Positions 38,243-49,100 of a stretch of 64,000 bases of DNA are shown here, in pieces. Below the pieces are notes generated by a model, which saw nothing but the letters and a program-made list of their open reading frames with translations, did no database searches and was not told where the DNA came from. Within the stretch, counting starts at the first letter, position 1; the number at the start of each line of letters is the position of its first letter. The DNA is from Paramacrobiotus metropolitanus (Eukaryota; Tardigrada; Eutardigrada; Parachela; Macrobiotidae): contig NW_026570446.1 in the NCBI RefSeq assembly GCF_019649055.1, positions 57,203-121,202 on the forward strand, in the 5' to 3' direction. Position numbers and translations under genes: made by a program.

Positions 38243-41200
38243 TTTCAACGAAAAAAGTTATGGAAAACTTGACTTTTCACCGGCATTTTTGGATCTCAAT
38301 AACTACGTGGTGAAACTGCTCCAAAGTCTGCTTTTAAAAGTTATTCGATGCGCTGAGCACGAATTTCAAGTCGGTTTGCAAAAAAATTTCACCGAAAAAA
38401 GTTATGGAAAACTTGACTTTTCACCGGCATTTTTGGATCTCAATAACTACGTGGTGAAACAACTCCAAAGTCTGCTTTTAAGGGTTGTTCGATGCGCTGA
38501 GCACGAATCTGAAATCGGTTTGCAAAAAAATTTCACCAGAAAAGTTACTGTCAGACGTGTCACATTTTCGCCATGTTGTGAGAACTCAATAACTACGTGG
38601 TGAAACTGCTCCAAAGTCTGCTTTTAAGGGTTATTCGATGCGCTGAGCACGAATTTTAAGTCGGTTTGCAAAAAAAATTCACCGAAAAAGTTATGGAAAA
38701 CTTGACTTTTCACCGGCATTTTTGGATCTCAATAACTACGTGGTGAAACAGCTCCAAAGTCTGCTTTTAAGAGTTATTCGATGCGCTGAGCACGAATCTG
38801 AAATTGGTCTGCAAAAAAAATTTCACCAGAAAAGTTACTGTCAGACGTGTCACATCTTCGCCATGGTGTCAGAACTCAATAACTACGTGGTGAAACTGCT
38901 CCAAAGTCTGCTTTTAAGGGTTATTCGATGCGCTGAGCACGAATTTTAAGTCGGTTTGCAAAAAAATTTCAACGAAAAAAGTTATGGAAAACTTGCATTT
39001 TCACCCCGGCATTTTTGGATCTCAATAACTACGTGGTGAAACTGCTCCAAAGTCTGCTTTTAAAGTTATTCGATGCGCTGAGCACGAATTTCAAGTCGGG
39101 CTTGCAAAAAAAATTTCACCGAAAAGTTATGGAAAACTTGCATTTTCACCGGCATTTTGGATCTCAATAACTACGTGGTGAAACAGCTCCAAAGTCTGCT
39201 TTTAAGGGTTATTCGATGCGCTGAGCACGAATCTGAAATCGGTTTGCAAAAAAAATTTCACCAGAAAAAGTTACTGTCAGACGTGTCACATTTTCGCCTT
39301 GGTGTCAGAACTCAATAACTACGTGGTGAAACTGCTCCGAAGTCTGCTTTTAAGGGTTATTCGATGCGCTGAGCACGAATTTTAAGTCGGTTTGCAAAAA
39401 AAATTTCAACGAAAAAAGTTATGGAAAACTTGCATTTTCACCGGCATTTTTGGATCTCAATAACTACGTGGTGAAACTGCTCCAAAGTCTGCTTTTAAAA
39501 GTTATTCGATGCGCTGAGCACGAATTTTAAGTCGGGTTGCAAAAAAAATTTCACCGAAAAAAGTTATGGAAAACTTGACTTTTCACCGGCATTTTGATCT
39601 CAATAACTACGTGGTGAAACAGCTCCAAAGTCTGCTTTTAAGAGTTATTCGATGCGCTGAGCACGAATCTGAAATTGGTTCGCAAAAAAATTTCACCAGA
39701 AAAGTTACTGTCAGACGTCACATCTTCGCCATGGTGTCAGAACTCAATAACTACGTGGTGAAACTGCTCCAAAGTCTGCTTTTAAGGGTTATTCGATGCG
39801 CTGAGCACGAATTTTAAGTCGGTTTGCAAAAAAATTTCAACGAAAAAAGTTATGGAAAACTTGCATTTTCACCGGCATTTTGGATCTCAATAACTACGTG
39901 GTGAAACTGCTCCAAAGTCTGCTTTTAAAGTTATTCGATGCGCGGAGCACGAATTTCAAGTCGGGTTGCAAAAAAAATTTCACCGAAAAGTTATGGAAAA
40001 CTTGCATTTTCACCGGCATTTTTGGATCTCAATAACTACGTGGTGAAACAGCTCCAAAGTCTGCTTTAAGGGTTATTCGATGCGCTGAGCACGAATCTGA
40101 AATCGGTTTGCAAAAAAATTTCACCAGAAAAAGTTAAAGTCTCGTCAGATCGATGCGCTGAGCACGAATCTGAAATCGGTTTGCAAAAAAAATTTCACCA
40201 GAAAGTTACCACACGTGTCACATTTTCGTGTTGTCAGAACTCAATAACTACGTGGTGAAACTGTCCAAAGTCTGCTTTTAAGGGTTATTCGATGCGCTGA
40301 GCACGAATTTAAGTCGGTTTGCAAAAAAAATTTCAACGAAAAAAGTTATGGAAAACTTGCATTTTCACCGGCATTTTGATCTCAATAACTACGTGGTGAA
40401 ACTGCTCCAAAGTCTGCTTTTAAAGTTATTCGATGCGCTGAGCACGAATCTCAAGTCGGGTTGCAAAAAAAATTTCACCGAAAAGTTATGGAAAACTTGC
40501 ATTTTCACCGGCATTTTGATCTCAATAACTACGTGGTGAAACAGCTCCAAAGTCTGCTTTTAAGGGTTATTCGATGCGCTGAGCACGAATCTGAAATCGG
40601 TTTGCAAAAAAAATTTCACCAGAAAAAGTTACTGTCAGACGTGTCACATTTTCGCCTTGGTGTCAGAACTCAATAACTACGTGGTGAAACTGTCTGAAGT
40701 CTTGCTTTTAAGGGTTATTCGATGCGCTGAGCACGAATTTTAAGTCGGTTTGCAAAAAAAATTTCAACGAAAAAAGTTATGGAAAACTTGCATTTTCACC
40801 GGCATTTTTGGATCTCAATAACTACGTGGTGAAACTGCTCCAAAGTCTGCTTTTAAAAGTTATTCGATGCGCTGAGCACGAATTTTAAGTCGGTTGCAAA
40901 AAAAATTTCACCGAAAAAAGTTATGGAAAACTTGACTTTTCACCGGCATTTTTGGATCTCAATAACTACGTGGTGAAACTGCTAAAAAGTCTGCTTTAAA
41001 TGGTTATTCGATGCGCTGAGCACCAATCTGAAATTGGTTTGCAAAAAAAATTTCACCAGAAGAAGTTACTGTCAGACGTGTCACATTTTCGCCATGTTGT
41101 CAGAACTCAACAACTACGTGGCGAAACTGCTCCAAAGTCTGCTTTTAAGGGTTTTTCGATGCGCTGAGCACGAATTTCAAGTCGGTTTGCAAAAAAATTT

Positions 41201-41861
41201 CACCGAAAAAAGTTATGGAAAACTTGACTATTCACCGGCATTTTAGATCTCAATAACTACGTGGTGAAACTGCTCCAAAGTCTGCTTTTAAGGGTTATTC
41301 GATGCGCTAAGCACGAAATTCAAGTCGGTTTGCAAAAAAAATTTCAACGAAAAGTTATGGAAAACTTGACTTTTAACCGGCATTTTAGATCTCAATAACT
41401 ACGTGGTGAAACTGCTCCAAAGTCTGCTTTTGAAAGTTTTTCGATGCGCTGAGCACGAATTTCAAGTCGGTTTGCAAAAAAAATTTCACCGAAAAAAGTT
41501 ATGGAAAACTTGACTATTCACCGGCATTTTAGATCTCAATAACTACGTGGTGAAACTGCTCCAAAGTCTGTTTTAAGGGTTATTCGATGCGCTGAGCACG
41601 AATTTCAAGTCGGTTTGCAAAAAAAATTTCACCGAAAAAGTTATGGAAAACTTGACTATTCACCGGCATTTTTAGATCTCAATAACTACGTGGTGAAACT
41701 GCCCCAAAGTCTGCTTTTAAAGGTTATTTGATGCGTTGAGCACGAATCTGAAATCGGTTTGCAAAAAAATTTCACCGAAAAAGTTATGGAAAACTTGACT
41801 ATTCACCGGCATTTTAGATCTCAATAACTACGTGGTGAAACTGCTCCAAAGTCTGCCTTTA
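38243..41861 (+). repeat. Satellite spacer between insert copies 2 and 3
   Basis: 3.6 kb, about 25 monomers. The first 650 bp or so (B, B, A with gggttgttcg, B with ttttaagtcgg, A with cagctcc and cacatcttcgccatgg) matches the right flank of copy 5, and its first part that of copy 4. The middle is the right-hand subfamily: gaattttaagtcgg, cttgcattttcacc and ggatct. From about 41050 to 41861 it switches back to the left-hand subfamily and matches the 34770-35584 flank of copy 1, including aactcaacaactacg and gcgctaagcacgaaattc. This spacer therefore joins two subfamilies. Confidence 0.85.
40028..40239 (+). repeat. Rearranged double-partial monomer, 212 bp
   Basis: A type A unit runs normally to the gaaaaagtta stretch and then reads aagtctcgtcagatcgatg, jumping back into the gatgcgctgagcacg core. 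A second partial A unit follows, with a disturbed gaaagttaccacacgtgtc and a ccat deletion. This is a back-jump of roughly half a monomer, consistent with out-of-register exchange or an assembly join. Confidence 0.78.
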
Positions 41862-41901
41862 TAATAATGGAAGTTTATTGTCCTTGCAACGGAGCGGTTG
41901 C
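41862..41901 (-). promoter_or_regulatory. LINE 3' end with poly(A) signal and hairpin, copy 3
   Basis: The hairpin arms GCAAC/GTTGC lie at 41886-41901, AATAAA (minus) at 41874-41879, and the short ATTATTA end touches the satellite at 41861. Confidence 0.7.
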
Positions 41902-42278
41902 CCTCTAGGCTTCAGACAGCGGGAAGAAACAGAACGTAACAACAACACCAAGGAATAATGACATGTAAACATCAAGGTCATCGTTATGTAAAACACGAAG
42001 GAAACGTGGCAAAACGACAAGCATTAGCCATCAACATCACACGAAGAGACAGGAACAGAGTAGGAAGTAGGAACTTATGTTGCGATTGCGAATAGTATAG
42101 TGTTACCTATGTGGAAAAAGGAGGAGACGATCGCGCTGGGGTCGATGCATAAAACCAAAACCCACATACTAATAAAGTAATTATTGAATTTCACAGAAAT
42201 TTTCAAAAATAAAAACCGTGGGGAAAAGGAAAGCACCGACACTTACGCACGTAATTGCCTTGTAATGTCGTCTGACAA

Positions 42279-42857
42279 CTAATTCGCAATCACCGTGAAG
42301 TTTAGTACGTAGGGGAAACAATGTACAGTACGCAGTGACCATGACAACAACAATAATAGCTGCACTAAACAATTTTTTTTGATTTTTTTGACGATTTTAG
42401 CAGAAGGTAGATCCTGTAGATTCACCGTCTTCAGGGCTTCGGTGAAGGTATTCAACGTGATGTAAGCAGCAGATGGCAGCGGAAGTTCGTTCCAGACTGA
42501 TACAAGGCTGTTGAGATGCGATTCGTGGGTAGTGATAACTGTTCGCCCACAGATGGTTGTCGGTGCCGGTTTGATAGGACACGAGTGCTTCATAAGACGT
42601 TCTGATGTCCTGGTGTTTCCTGCAACAGACTCAAGCACCGCAGCCGAGAATCGAAGTGGTAATACAACCATTTCACCCATCGGAATTACCCGAAATACTA
42701 ATTTATACATGAACAACAAAGCTTTTTTCATACATCGGGTGCGGAGATCATCCCATTTAAGTTCTTTCAGACGTTCACTGTAATTCAAGACATTGCTGCC
42801 GAGTCGTAGAGTTTTGGTGAACCTCCTTTTGCATCGTTCAATTTCATTTGTCGACTT
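42279..42857 (-). pseudogene. LINE ORF2 C-terminal fragment, copy 3, longest open frame to the junction
   Basis: This copy keeps one frame from the 5' truncation point through the whole conserved tail. Its N-terminal side reads STNEIERCKRRFTKTL, which agrees with the usual lead-in to the RRFTK motif and shows that the T-run in copies 1 and 2 has lost a base. YSERLKELKWDDL, NTRTSERL and VWNELPLPSAAYITLNTF follow. After VKKIKK an extra A moves the frame to NCLVQLLLLL and it closes at 42279; copy 5 stops two codons after KKIKK. It is open but lacks the polymerase and endonuclease domains and has no start context, so it is a fragment and not a gene. Confidence 0.8.
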
Positions 42858-43673
42858 TTTCAACGAAAAAAGTTATGGAAAACTTGACTTTTCACCGGCA
42901 TTTTTGGATCTCAATAACTACGTGGTGAAACTGCTTCAAAGTCTGCTTTTAAAGTTATTCGATGCGCTGAGCACGAATTTCAAGTCGGTTTGCAAAAAAA
43001 ATTTCACCGAAAAAAGTTATGGAAAACTTGACTTTTCACCGGCATTTTTGGATCTCAATAACTACGTGCTGAAACTGCTCCAAAGTCTGCTTTTAAAAGT
43101 TATTCGATGCGCTGAGCACGAATTTCAAGTCGGGTTGCAAAAAAAATTTCACCGAAAAAAGTTATGGAAAACTTGCATTTTCACCGGCATTTTTGGATCT
43201 CAATAACTACGTGGTGAAACTGCTCCAAAGTCTGCTTTTGAAAGTTTTTCGATGCGCTGAGCACGAATTTCAAGTCGGTTTGCAAAAAAATTTTCACCGA
43301 AAAAAGTTATGGAAAACTTGACTATTCACCGGCATTTTTAGATCTCAATAACTACGTGGTGAAACTGGTCCAAAGTCTGTTTTTAAGGGTTATTCGATGC
43401 GCTGAGCACGAATTTCAAGTCGGTTTGCAAAAAAATTTCACCGAAAAAAGTTATGGAAAACTTGACTATTCACCGGCATTTTAGATCTCAATAACTACGT
43501 GGTGAAACTGCCCCAAAGTCTGCTTTTAAAGGTTATTTGATGCGTTGAGCACGAATCTGAAATCGGTTTGCAAAAAAAATTTCACCGAAAAAAGTTATGG
43601 AAAACTTGACTATTCACCGGCATTTTTAGATCTCAATAACTACGTGGTGAAACTGCTCCAAAGTCTGCTTTTA
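42858..43673 (+). repeat. Satellite spacer between insert copies 3 and 4
   Basis: 816 bp, about 5.6 monomers. The first part is B units with cttgcattttcacc and gggttgc (right-hand subfamily). From about 43238 (tttgaaagtttttcg) it matches the last 440 bp of the copy 1 left flank, including actggtccaaag, actgcccca and gatgcgttgag. It is a mosaic of a right flank and a left flank. Confidence 0.85.
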
Positions 43674-43713
43674 TAATAATGGAAGTTTATTGTCCTTGCA
43701 ACGGAGCGGTTGC
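43674..43713 (-). promoter_or_regulatory. LINE 3' end with poly(A) signal and hairpin, copy 4
   Basis: The hairpin lies at 43698-43713 and AATAAA (minus) at 43686-43691. The ATTATTA end is unchanged, although the bases just outside the stem differ (gttgccccctct). Confidence 0.7.
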
Positions 43714-44018
43714 CCCCTCTAGGCTTCAGACAGCGGGAAGAAACAGAACGTAACAACAACACCAAGGAATAATGACATGTAAACATCAAGGTCATCGTTA
43801 TGTAAAACACGAAGGAAACGTGGCAAAACGACAAGCATTAGCCATCAACATCACACGAAGAGACAGGAACAGAGTAGGAAGTAGGAACTTATGTTGCGAT
43901 TGCGAATAGTATAGTGTTACCTATGTGGAAAAAGGGAGGGAGACGATCGCGCTGGGGTCGATGCATAAAACCAAAACCCACATACTAATAAAGTAATTAT
44001 TGAATTTCACAGAAATTT

Positions 44019-44671
44019 TCAAAAATAAAAAACCGTGGGGAAAAGGAAAGCACCGACACTTACGCACGTAATTGCCTTGTAATGTCGTCTGACAACTAAT
44101 TCGCAATCACCGTGAAGTTTAGTACGTAGGGGAAACAATGTGCAGTACGCAGTGACCATGACAACAACAATAATAGCTGCACTAAACAATTTTTTTGATT
44201 TTTTGACGATTTTAGCAGAAGGTAGATCCTGTAGATTCACCGTCTTCAGGGCTTCGTGAAGGTATTCAACGTGATGTAAGCAGCAGATGGCAGCGGAAGT
44301 TCGTTCCAGACTGATACAAGGCTGTTGAGATGCGATTCGTGGGTAGTGATAACTGTTCGCCCACAGATGGTTGTCGGTGCCGGTTTGATAGGACACGGGT
44401 GCTTCATAAGACGTTCTGATGTCCTGGTGTTTCCTGCAACAGACTCAAGCACCGCAGCCGAGAATCGAAGTGGTAATACAACCATTTCACCCATCGGAAT
44501 TACCCGAAATACTAATTTATACATGAACAACAAAGCTTTTTTTCATACATCGGGTGCGGAGATCATCCCATTTAAGTTCTTTCAGACGTTCACTGTAATT
44601 CAAGACATTGCTGCCGAGTCGTAGAGTTTTGGTGAACCTCCTTGCATCGTTCAATTTCATTTGTCGACTTT
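44019..44671 (-). pseudogene. LINE ORF2 C-terminal fragment, copy 4, two frameshifts
   Basis: The same reverse-transcriptase tail as the other copies, but broken. An extra T in the run near 44540 separates the RRFTK...RTRCMKK part from the MYKLVFRV...VWNELP part. A missing g near 44256 (gcttcgtgaagg) shifts the frame after NTFTK. The remaining downstream frame then reads EALKTVNLQDLPSAKIVKKSKK and runs into the 3' UTR, as in copy 2. Not functional. Confidence 0.78.
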
Positions 44672-45197
44672 TTTCAACGAAAAAGTTATGGAAAACTTGA
44701 CTTTTCACCGGCATTTTTGGATCTCAATAACTACGTGGTGAAACTGCTCCAAAGTCTGCTTTTAAAAGTTATTCGATGCGCTGAGCACGAATTTCAAGTC
44801 GGTTTGCAAAAAAATTTCACCGAAAAAAGTTATGGAAAACTTGACTTTTCACCGGCATTTTTGATCTCAATAACTACGTGGTGAAACAACTCCAAAGTCT
44901 GCTTTTAAGGGTTGTTCGATGCGCTGAGCACGAATCTGAAATCGGTTTGCAAAAAAATTTCACCAGAAAAGTTACTGTCAGACGTGTCACATTTTCGCCA
45001 TGTTGTGAGAACTCAATAACTACGTGGTGAAACTGCTCCAAAGTCTGCTTTTAAGGGTTATTCGATGCGCTGAGCACGAATTTTAAGTCGGTTTGCAAAA
45101 AAAATTCACCGAAAAAAGTTATGGAAAACTTGACTTTTCACCGGCATTTTTAGATCTCAATAACTACGTGGTGAAACTGCTCCAAAGTCTGCTTTTA
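44672..45197 (+). repeat. Satellite spacer between insert copies 4 and 5
   Basis: 526 bp, about 3.6 monomers, the shortest spacer. Order: B, B, A with gggttgttcg and ccatgttgtgagaac, B with ttttaagtcgg and aaaaaaattcacc. This equals the right flank of copies 2 and 5 and runs straight into the copy 5 junction. The left flank of copy 5 (gacttttcaccgg) therefore differs from that of copies 1-4 (gactattcaccgg), although the junction itself is the same. Confidence 0.88.
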
Positions 45198-45237
45198 TAA
45201 TAATGGAAGTTTATTGTCCTTGCAACGGAGCGGTTGC
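45198..45237 (-). promoter_or_regulatory. LINE 3' end with poly(A) signal and hairpin, copy 5
   Basis: The hairpin lies at 45222-45237 and AATAAA (minus) at 45210-45215. The ATTATTA end abuts satellite at 45197. Sequence as in the other copies. Confidence 0.7.
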
Positions 45238-45705
45238 CCTCTAGGCTTCAGACAGCGGGAAGAAACAGAACGTAACAACAACACCAAGGAATAATGACAT
45301 GTAAACATCAAGGTCATCGTTATGTAAAACACGAAGGAAACGTGGCAAAACGACAAGCATTAGCCATCAACATCACACGAAGAGACAGGAACAGAGTAGG
45401 AAGTAGGAACTTATGTTGCGATTGCGAATAGTATAGTGTTACCTATGTGGAAAAGGGAGGAGACGATCGCGCTGGGGTCGATGCATACAAAACCAAAACC
45501 CACATACTAATAAAGTAATTATTGAATTTCATAGAAATTTTCAAAAAATAAAAAAACCGTGGGGAAAAGGAAAGCACCGACACTTACGCACGTAATTGCC
45601 TTGTAATGTCGTCTGACAACTAATCTGCAATCACTGTGAAGTTTAGTACGTAGGGGAAACAATGTACAGTACGCAGTGACCATGACAACAACAATAATAG
45701 CTGCA

Positions 45706-46196
45706 CTAAACAATTTTTTTGATTTTTTTGACGATTTTAGCAGAAGGTAGATCCTGTAGATTCACCGTCTTCAGGGCTTCGGTGAAGGTATTCAACGTGA
45801 TGTAAGCAGCAGATGGCAGCGGAAGTTCGTTCCAGACTGATACAAGGCTGTTGAGATGCGATTCGTGGGTAGTGATAACTGTTCGCCCACCGATGGTTGT
45901 CGGTGCCGGTTTGATAGGACACGGGTGCTTCATAAGACGTTCTGATGTCCTGGTGTTTCCTGCAACAGACTCAAGCACCGCAGCCGAGAATCGAAGTGGT
46001 AATACAACCATTTCACCCATCGGAATGACCCGAAATACTAATTTATACATGAACAACAAAGCTTTTTTTCACATCGGGTGCGGAGATCATCCCATTTAAG
46101 TTCTTTCAGACGTTCACTGTAATTCAAGACATTGCTGCCGAGTCGTAGAGTTTTGGTGAACCTCCTTTTGCATCGTTCAATTTCATTTGTCGACTT
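45706..46196 (-). pseudogene. LINE ORF2 C-terminal fragment, copy 5, frameshifted
   Basis: The MYKLVFRV...NTRTSERL...VWNELPLPSAAYITLNTF...QDLPSAKIVKKIKKIV frame runs from 46059 to a stop at 45706. This short KKIKKIV ending is the most plausible original C-terminus, because the other copies differ from it only by A-run length. Upstream, the RRFTK part is in another frame owing to the loss of two bases near 46070 (tttcacatcggg against tttcatacatcggg). As in copy 3, the T-run at about 46166 has the full length, so the 5' part is open to the junction. The catalytic domain is absent. Confidence 0.8.
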
Positions 46197-49100
46197 TTTC
46201 AACGAAAAAAGTTATGGAAAACTTGACTTTTCACCGGCATTTTTGGATCTCAATAACTACGTGGTGAAACTGCTCCAAAGTCTGCTTTTAAAAGTTATTC
46301 GATGCGCTGAGCACGAATTTCAAGTCGGTTTGCAAAAAAAATTTCACCGAAAAAAGTTATGGAAAACTTGACTTTTCACCGGCATTTTTGGATCTCAATA
46401 ACTACGTGGTGAAACAACTCCAAAGTCTGCTTTTAAGGGTTGTTCGATGCGCTGAGCACGAATCTGAAATCGGTTTGCAAAAAAAATTTCACCAGAAAAA
46501 GTTACTGTCAGACGTGTCACATTTTCGCCATGTTGTGAGAACTCAATAACTACGTGGTGAAACTGCTCCAAAGTCTGCTTTTAAGGGTTATTCGATGCGC
46601 TGAGCACGAATTTTAAGTCGGTTTGCAAAAAAAAATTCACCGAAAAAAGTTATGGAAAACTTGACTTTTCACCGGCATTTTTGGATCTCAATAACTACGT
46701 GGTGAAACAGCTCCAAAGTCTGCTTTTAAGAGTTATTCGATGCGCTGAGCACGAATCTGAAATTGGTTCGCAAAAAAAATTTCACCAGAAAAAGTTTCTG
46801 TCAGACGTGTCACATCTTCGCCATGGTGTCAGAACTCAATAACTACGTGGTGAAACTGCTCCAAAGTCTGCTTTTAAAAGTTATTCGATGCGCTGAGCAC
46901 GAATTTCAAGTCGGGTTGCAAAAAAAATTTTACCGAAAAAAGTTATGGAAAACTTGCATTTTCACCGGCATTTTGGATCTCAATTAACTACGTGGTGAAA
47001 CAGCTCCAAAGTCTGCTTTTAAGGGTTATTCGATGCGCTGAGCACGAATCTGAAATTGGTTAGCAAAAAAAATTTCACCAGAAAAGTTACTGTCAGACGT
47101 CACATTTTCGCCATGGTGTCCGAACTCAATAACTACGTGGTGAAACTGCTCCAAAGTCTGCTTTTAAGGGTTATTCGATGCGCTGAGCACGAATTTTAAG
47201 TCGGTTTGCAAAAAAAATTTCAACGAAAAAAGTTATGGAAAACTTGCATTTTCACCGGCATTTTTGGATCTCAATAACTACGTGGTGAAACTGCTCCAAA
47301 GTCTGCTTTTAAAAGTTATTCGATGCGCTGAGCACGAATTTCAAGTTGGGTTGCAAAAAAAATTTCACCGAAAAAAGTTATGGAAAACTTGACTTTTCAC
47401 CGGCATTTTTGGATCTCAATAACTACGTGGTGAAACTGCTAAAAAGTCTGCTTTAAATGGTTATTCGATGCGCTGAGCTCGAATCTGAAATTGGTTTGCA
47501 AAAAGAATTTCACCAGAAAAAGTTACTGTCAGACGTGTCACATTTTCGCCATGTTGTGAGAACTCAATAACTACGTTGTGAAACTGCTCCAAAGTCTGCT
47601 TTAAAGGGTTATTCGATGCGCTGAGCACGAATTTCAAGTCGGTTTGCAAAAAAAATTTCAACGCAAAAAGTTATGGAAAACTTGCATTTTCACCGGCATT
47701 TTTGGATCTCAATAACTACGTGGTGAAACTGCTCCAAAGTCTGCTTTTAAAAGTTATTCGATGCGCTGAGCACGAATTTCAAGTCGGGTTGCAAAAAAAA
47801 TTTCACCGAAAAAGTTATGGAAAACTTGACTTTTCACCGGCATTTTTGGATCTCAATAACTACGTGGTGAAACTGCTAAAAAGTCTGCTTTAAATGGTTA
47901 TTCGATGCGCTGAGCACGAATCTGAAATCGGTTTGCAAAAAAAATTTCACCAGAAAAAGTTACTGTCAGACGTGTCACATTTTCGCCATGTTGTCAGAAC
48001 TCAATAACTTCGTGGTAAAACTGCTCAAAGGTCTGCTTTTAAGGGTTATTCGATGCGCTGAGCACGAATTTTAAGTCGGTTTGCAAAAAAAATTTCACCT
48101 GAAAAAGTTATGGAAAACTTGACTTTTCACCGGCATTTTTGGATCTCAATAACAACGTGGTGAAACAGCTCCAAAGTCTGCTTTTAAGGGTTATTCGATG
48201 CGCTGAGCACGAATCTGAAATCGGTTTGCAAAAAAAATTTCACCAGAAAAGTTACTGTCAGACGTGTCACATTTTCGCCATGTTGTGACAACTCAATAAC
48301 TACGTGGTGAAACTGCTCCAAAGTCTGCTTTAAGGGTTATTCGATGCGCTGAGCACGAATTTTAAGTCGGTTTGCAAAAAAAATTCACCGAAAAAGTTAT
48401 GGAAAACTTGACTTTTCACCGGCATTTTTGGATCTCAATAACTACGTGGTGAAACAGCTCCAAAGTCTGCTTTTAAGAGTTATTCGATGCGCTGAGCACG
48501 AATCTGAAATTGGTTCGCAGAAAAAATTTCACCAGAAAAGTTACTGTCAGACGTGTCACATTTTCGCCATGGTGTCAGAACTCAATAACTACGTGTTGAA
48601 ACTGCTCCAAAGTCTCCTTTTAAGGGTTATTCGATGCGCTGAGCACGAATTTTGAGTCGGTTTGCAAAAAAATTTCAACGAAAAAGTTATGGAAAACTCG
48701 CATTTTCACCGGCATTTTGGATCTCAAATAACTACGTGGTGAAACTGCTCCAAAGTCTGCTTTTAAAAGTTATTCGATGCGCTGAGCACGAATTTCAAGT
48801 CGGGTTGCAAAAAAAATTTTACCGAAAAAAGTTATGGAAAACTTGCATTTTCACCGGCATTTTTGGATCTCAATAACTACGTGGTGAAACAGCTCCAAAG
48901 TCTGCTTTTAAGGGTTATTCGATGCGCTGAGCACGAATCTGAAATTGGTTAGCAAAAAAAATTTCACCAGAAAAAGTTACTGTCAGACGTGTCACATTTT
49001 CGCCATGGTGTCCGAACTCAATAACTACGTGGTGAAACTGCTCCAAAGTCTGCTTTTAAAAGTTATTCGATGCGCTGAGCACGAATTTCAAGTCGGGTTG

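Larger units (their letters stand above)
41862..42857 (-). mobile_element. 5'-truncated LINE, copy 3
   Basis: A 996 bp copy with the same junctions and orientation as the others. The left junction reads gtctgcctttataataatgg, one T to C change from the other copies. Other private changes include cacgagtgc for cacgggtgc. The right flank (42858 to about 43230) has its own variants, such as gtgctgaaactgc, and differs from the right flanks of copies 2, 4 and 5. Confidence 0.85.
43674..44671 (-). mobile_element. 5'-truncated LINE, copy 4
   Basis: A 998 bp copy with the same junctions and orientation. Private differences are gttgccccctct for gttgccctct, a g lost in gcttcgtgaagg, an extra T in the gcttttttt run, and gtgcagtacg for gtacagtacg. 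Most are run-length changes, as in the other copies. Confidence 0.85.
45198..46196 (-). mobile_element. 5'-truncated LINE, copy 5
   Basis: A 999 bp copy with the same orientation and junctions. Private changes include gcatacaaaacc (inserted ca), ttcatagaaatt, taatctgcaatcactgtg, cccaccgatgg, cggaatgaccc, and ta lost in tttcacatcggg. It has more base substitutions than copies 2 and 4, so it may be the earliest to diverge. Confidence 0.85.

Noticed and set aside
35585-46196. Five independent LINE insertions at a preferred satellite target
   Set aside because: Identical 5' truncation points and shared flanking variants are far better explained by one insertion and later amplification.
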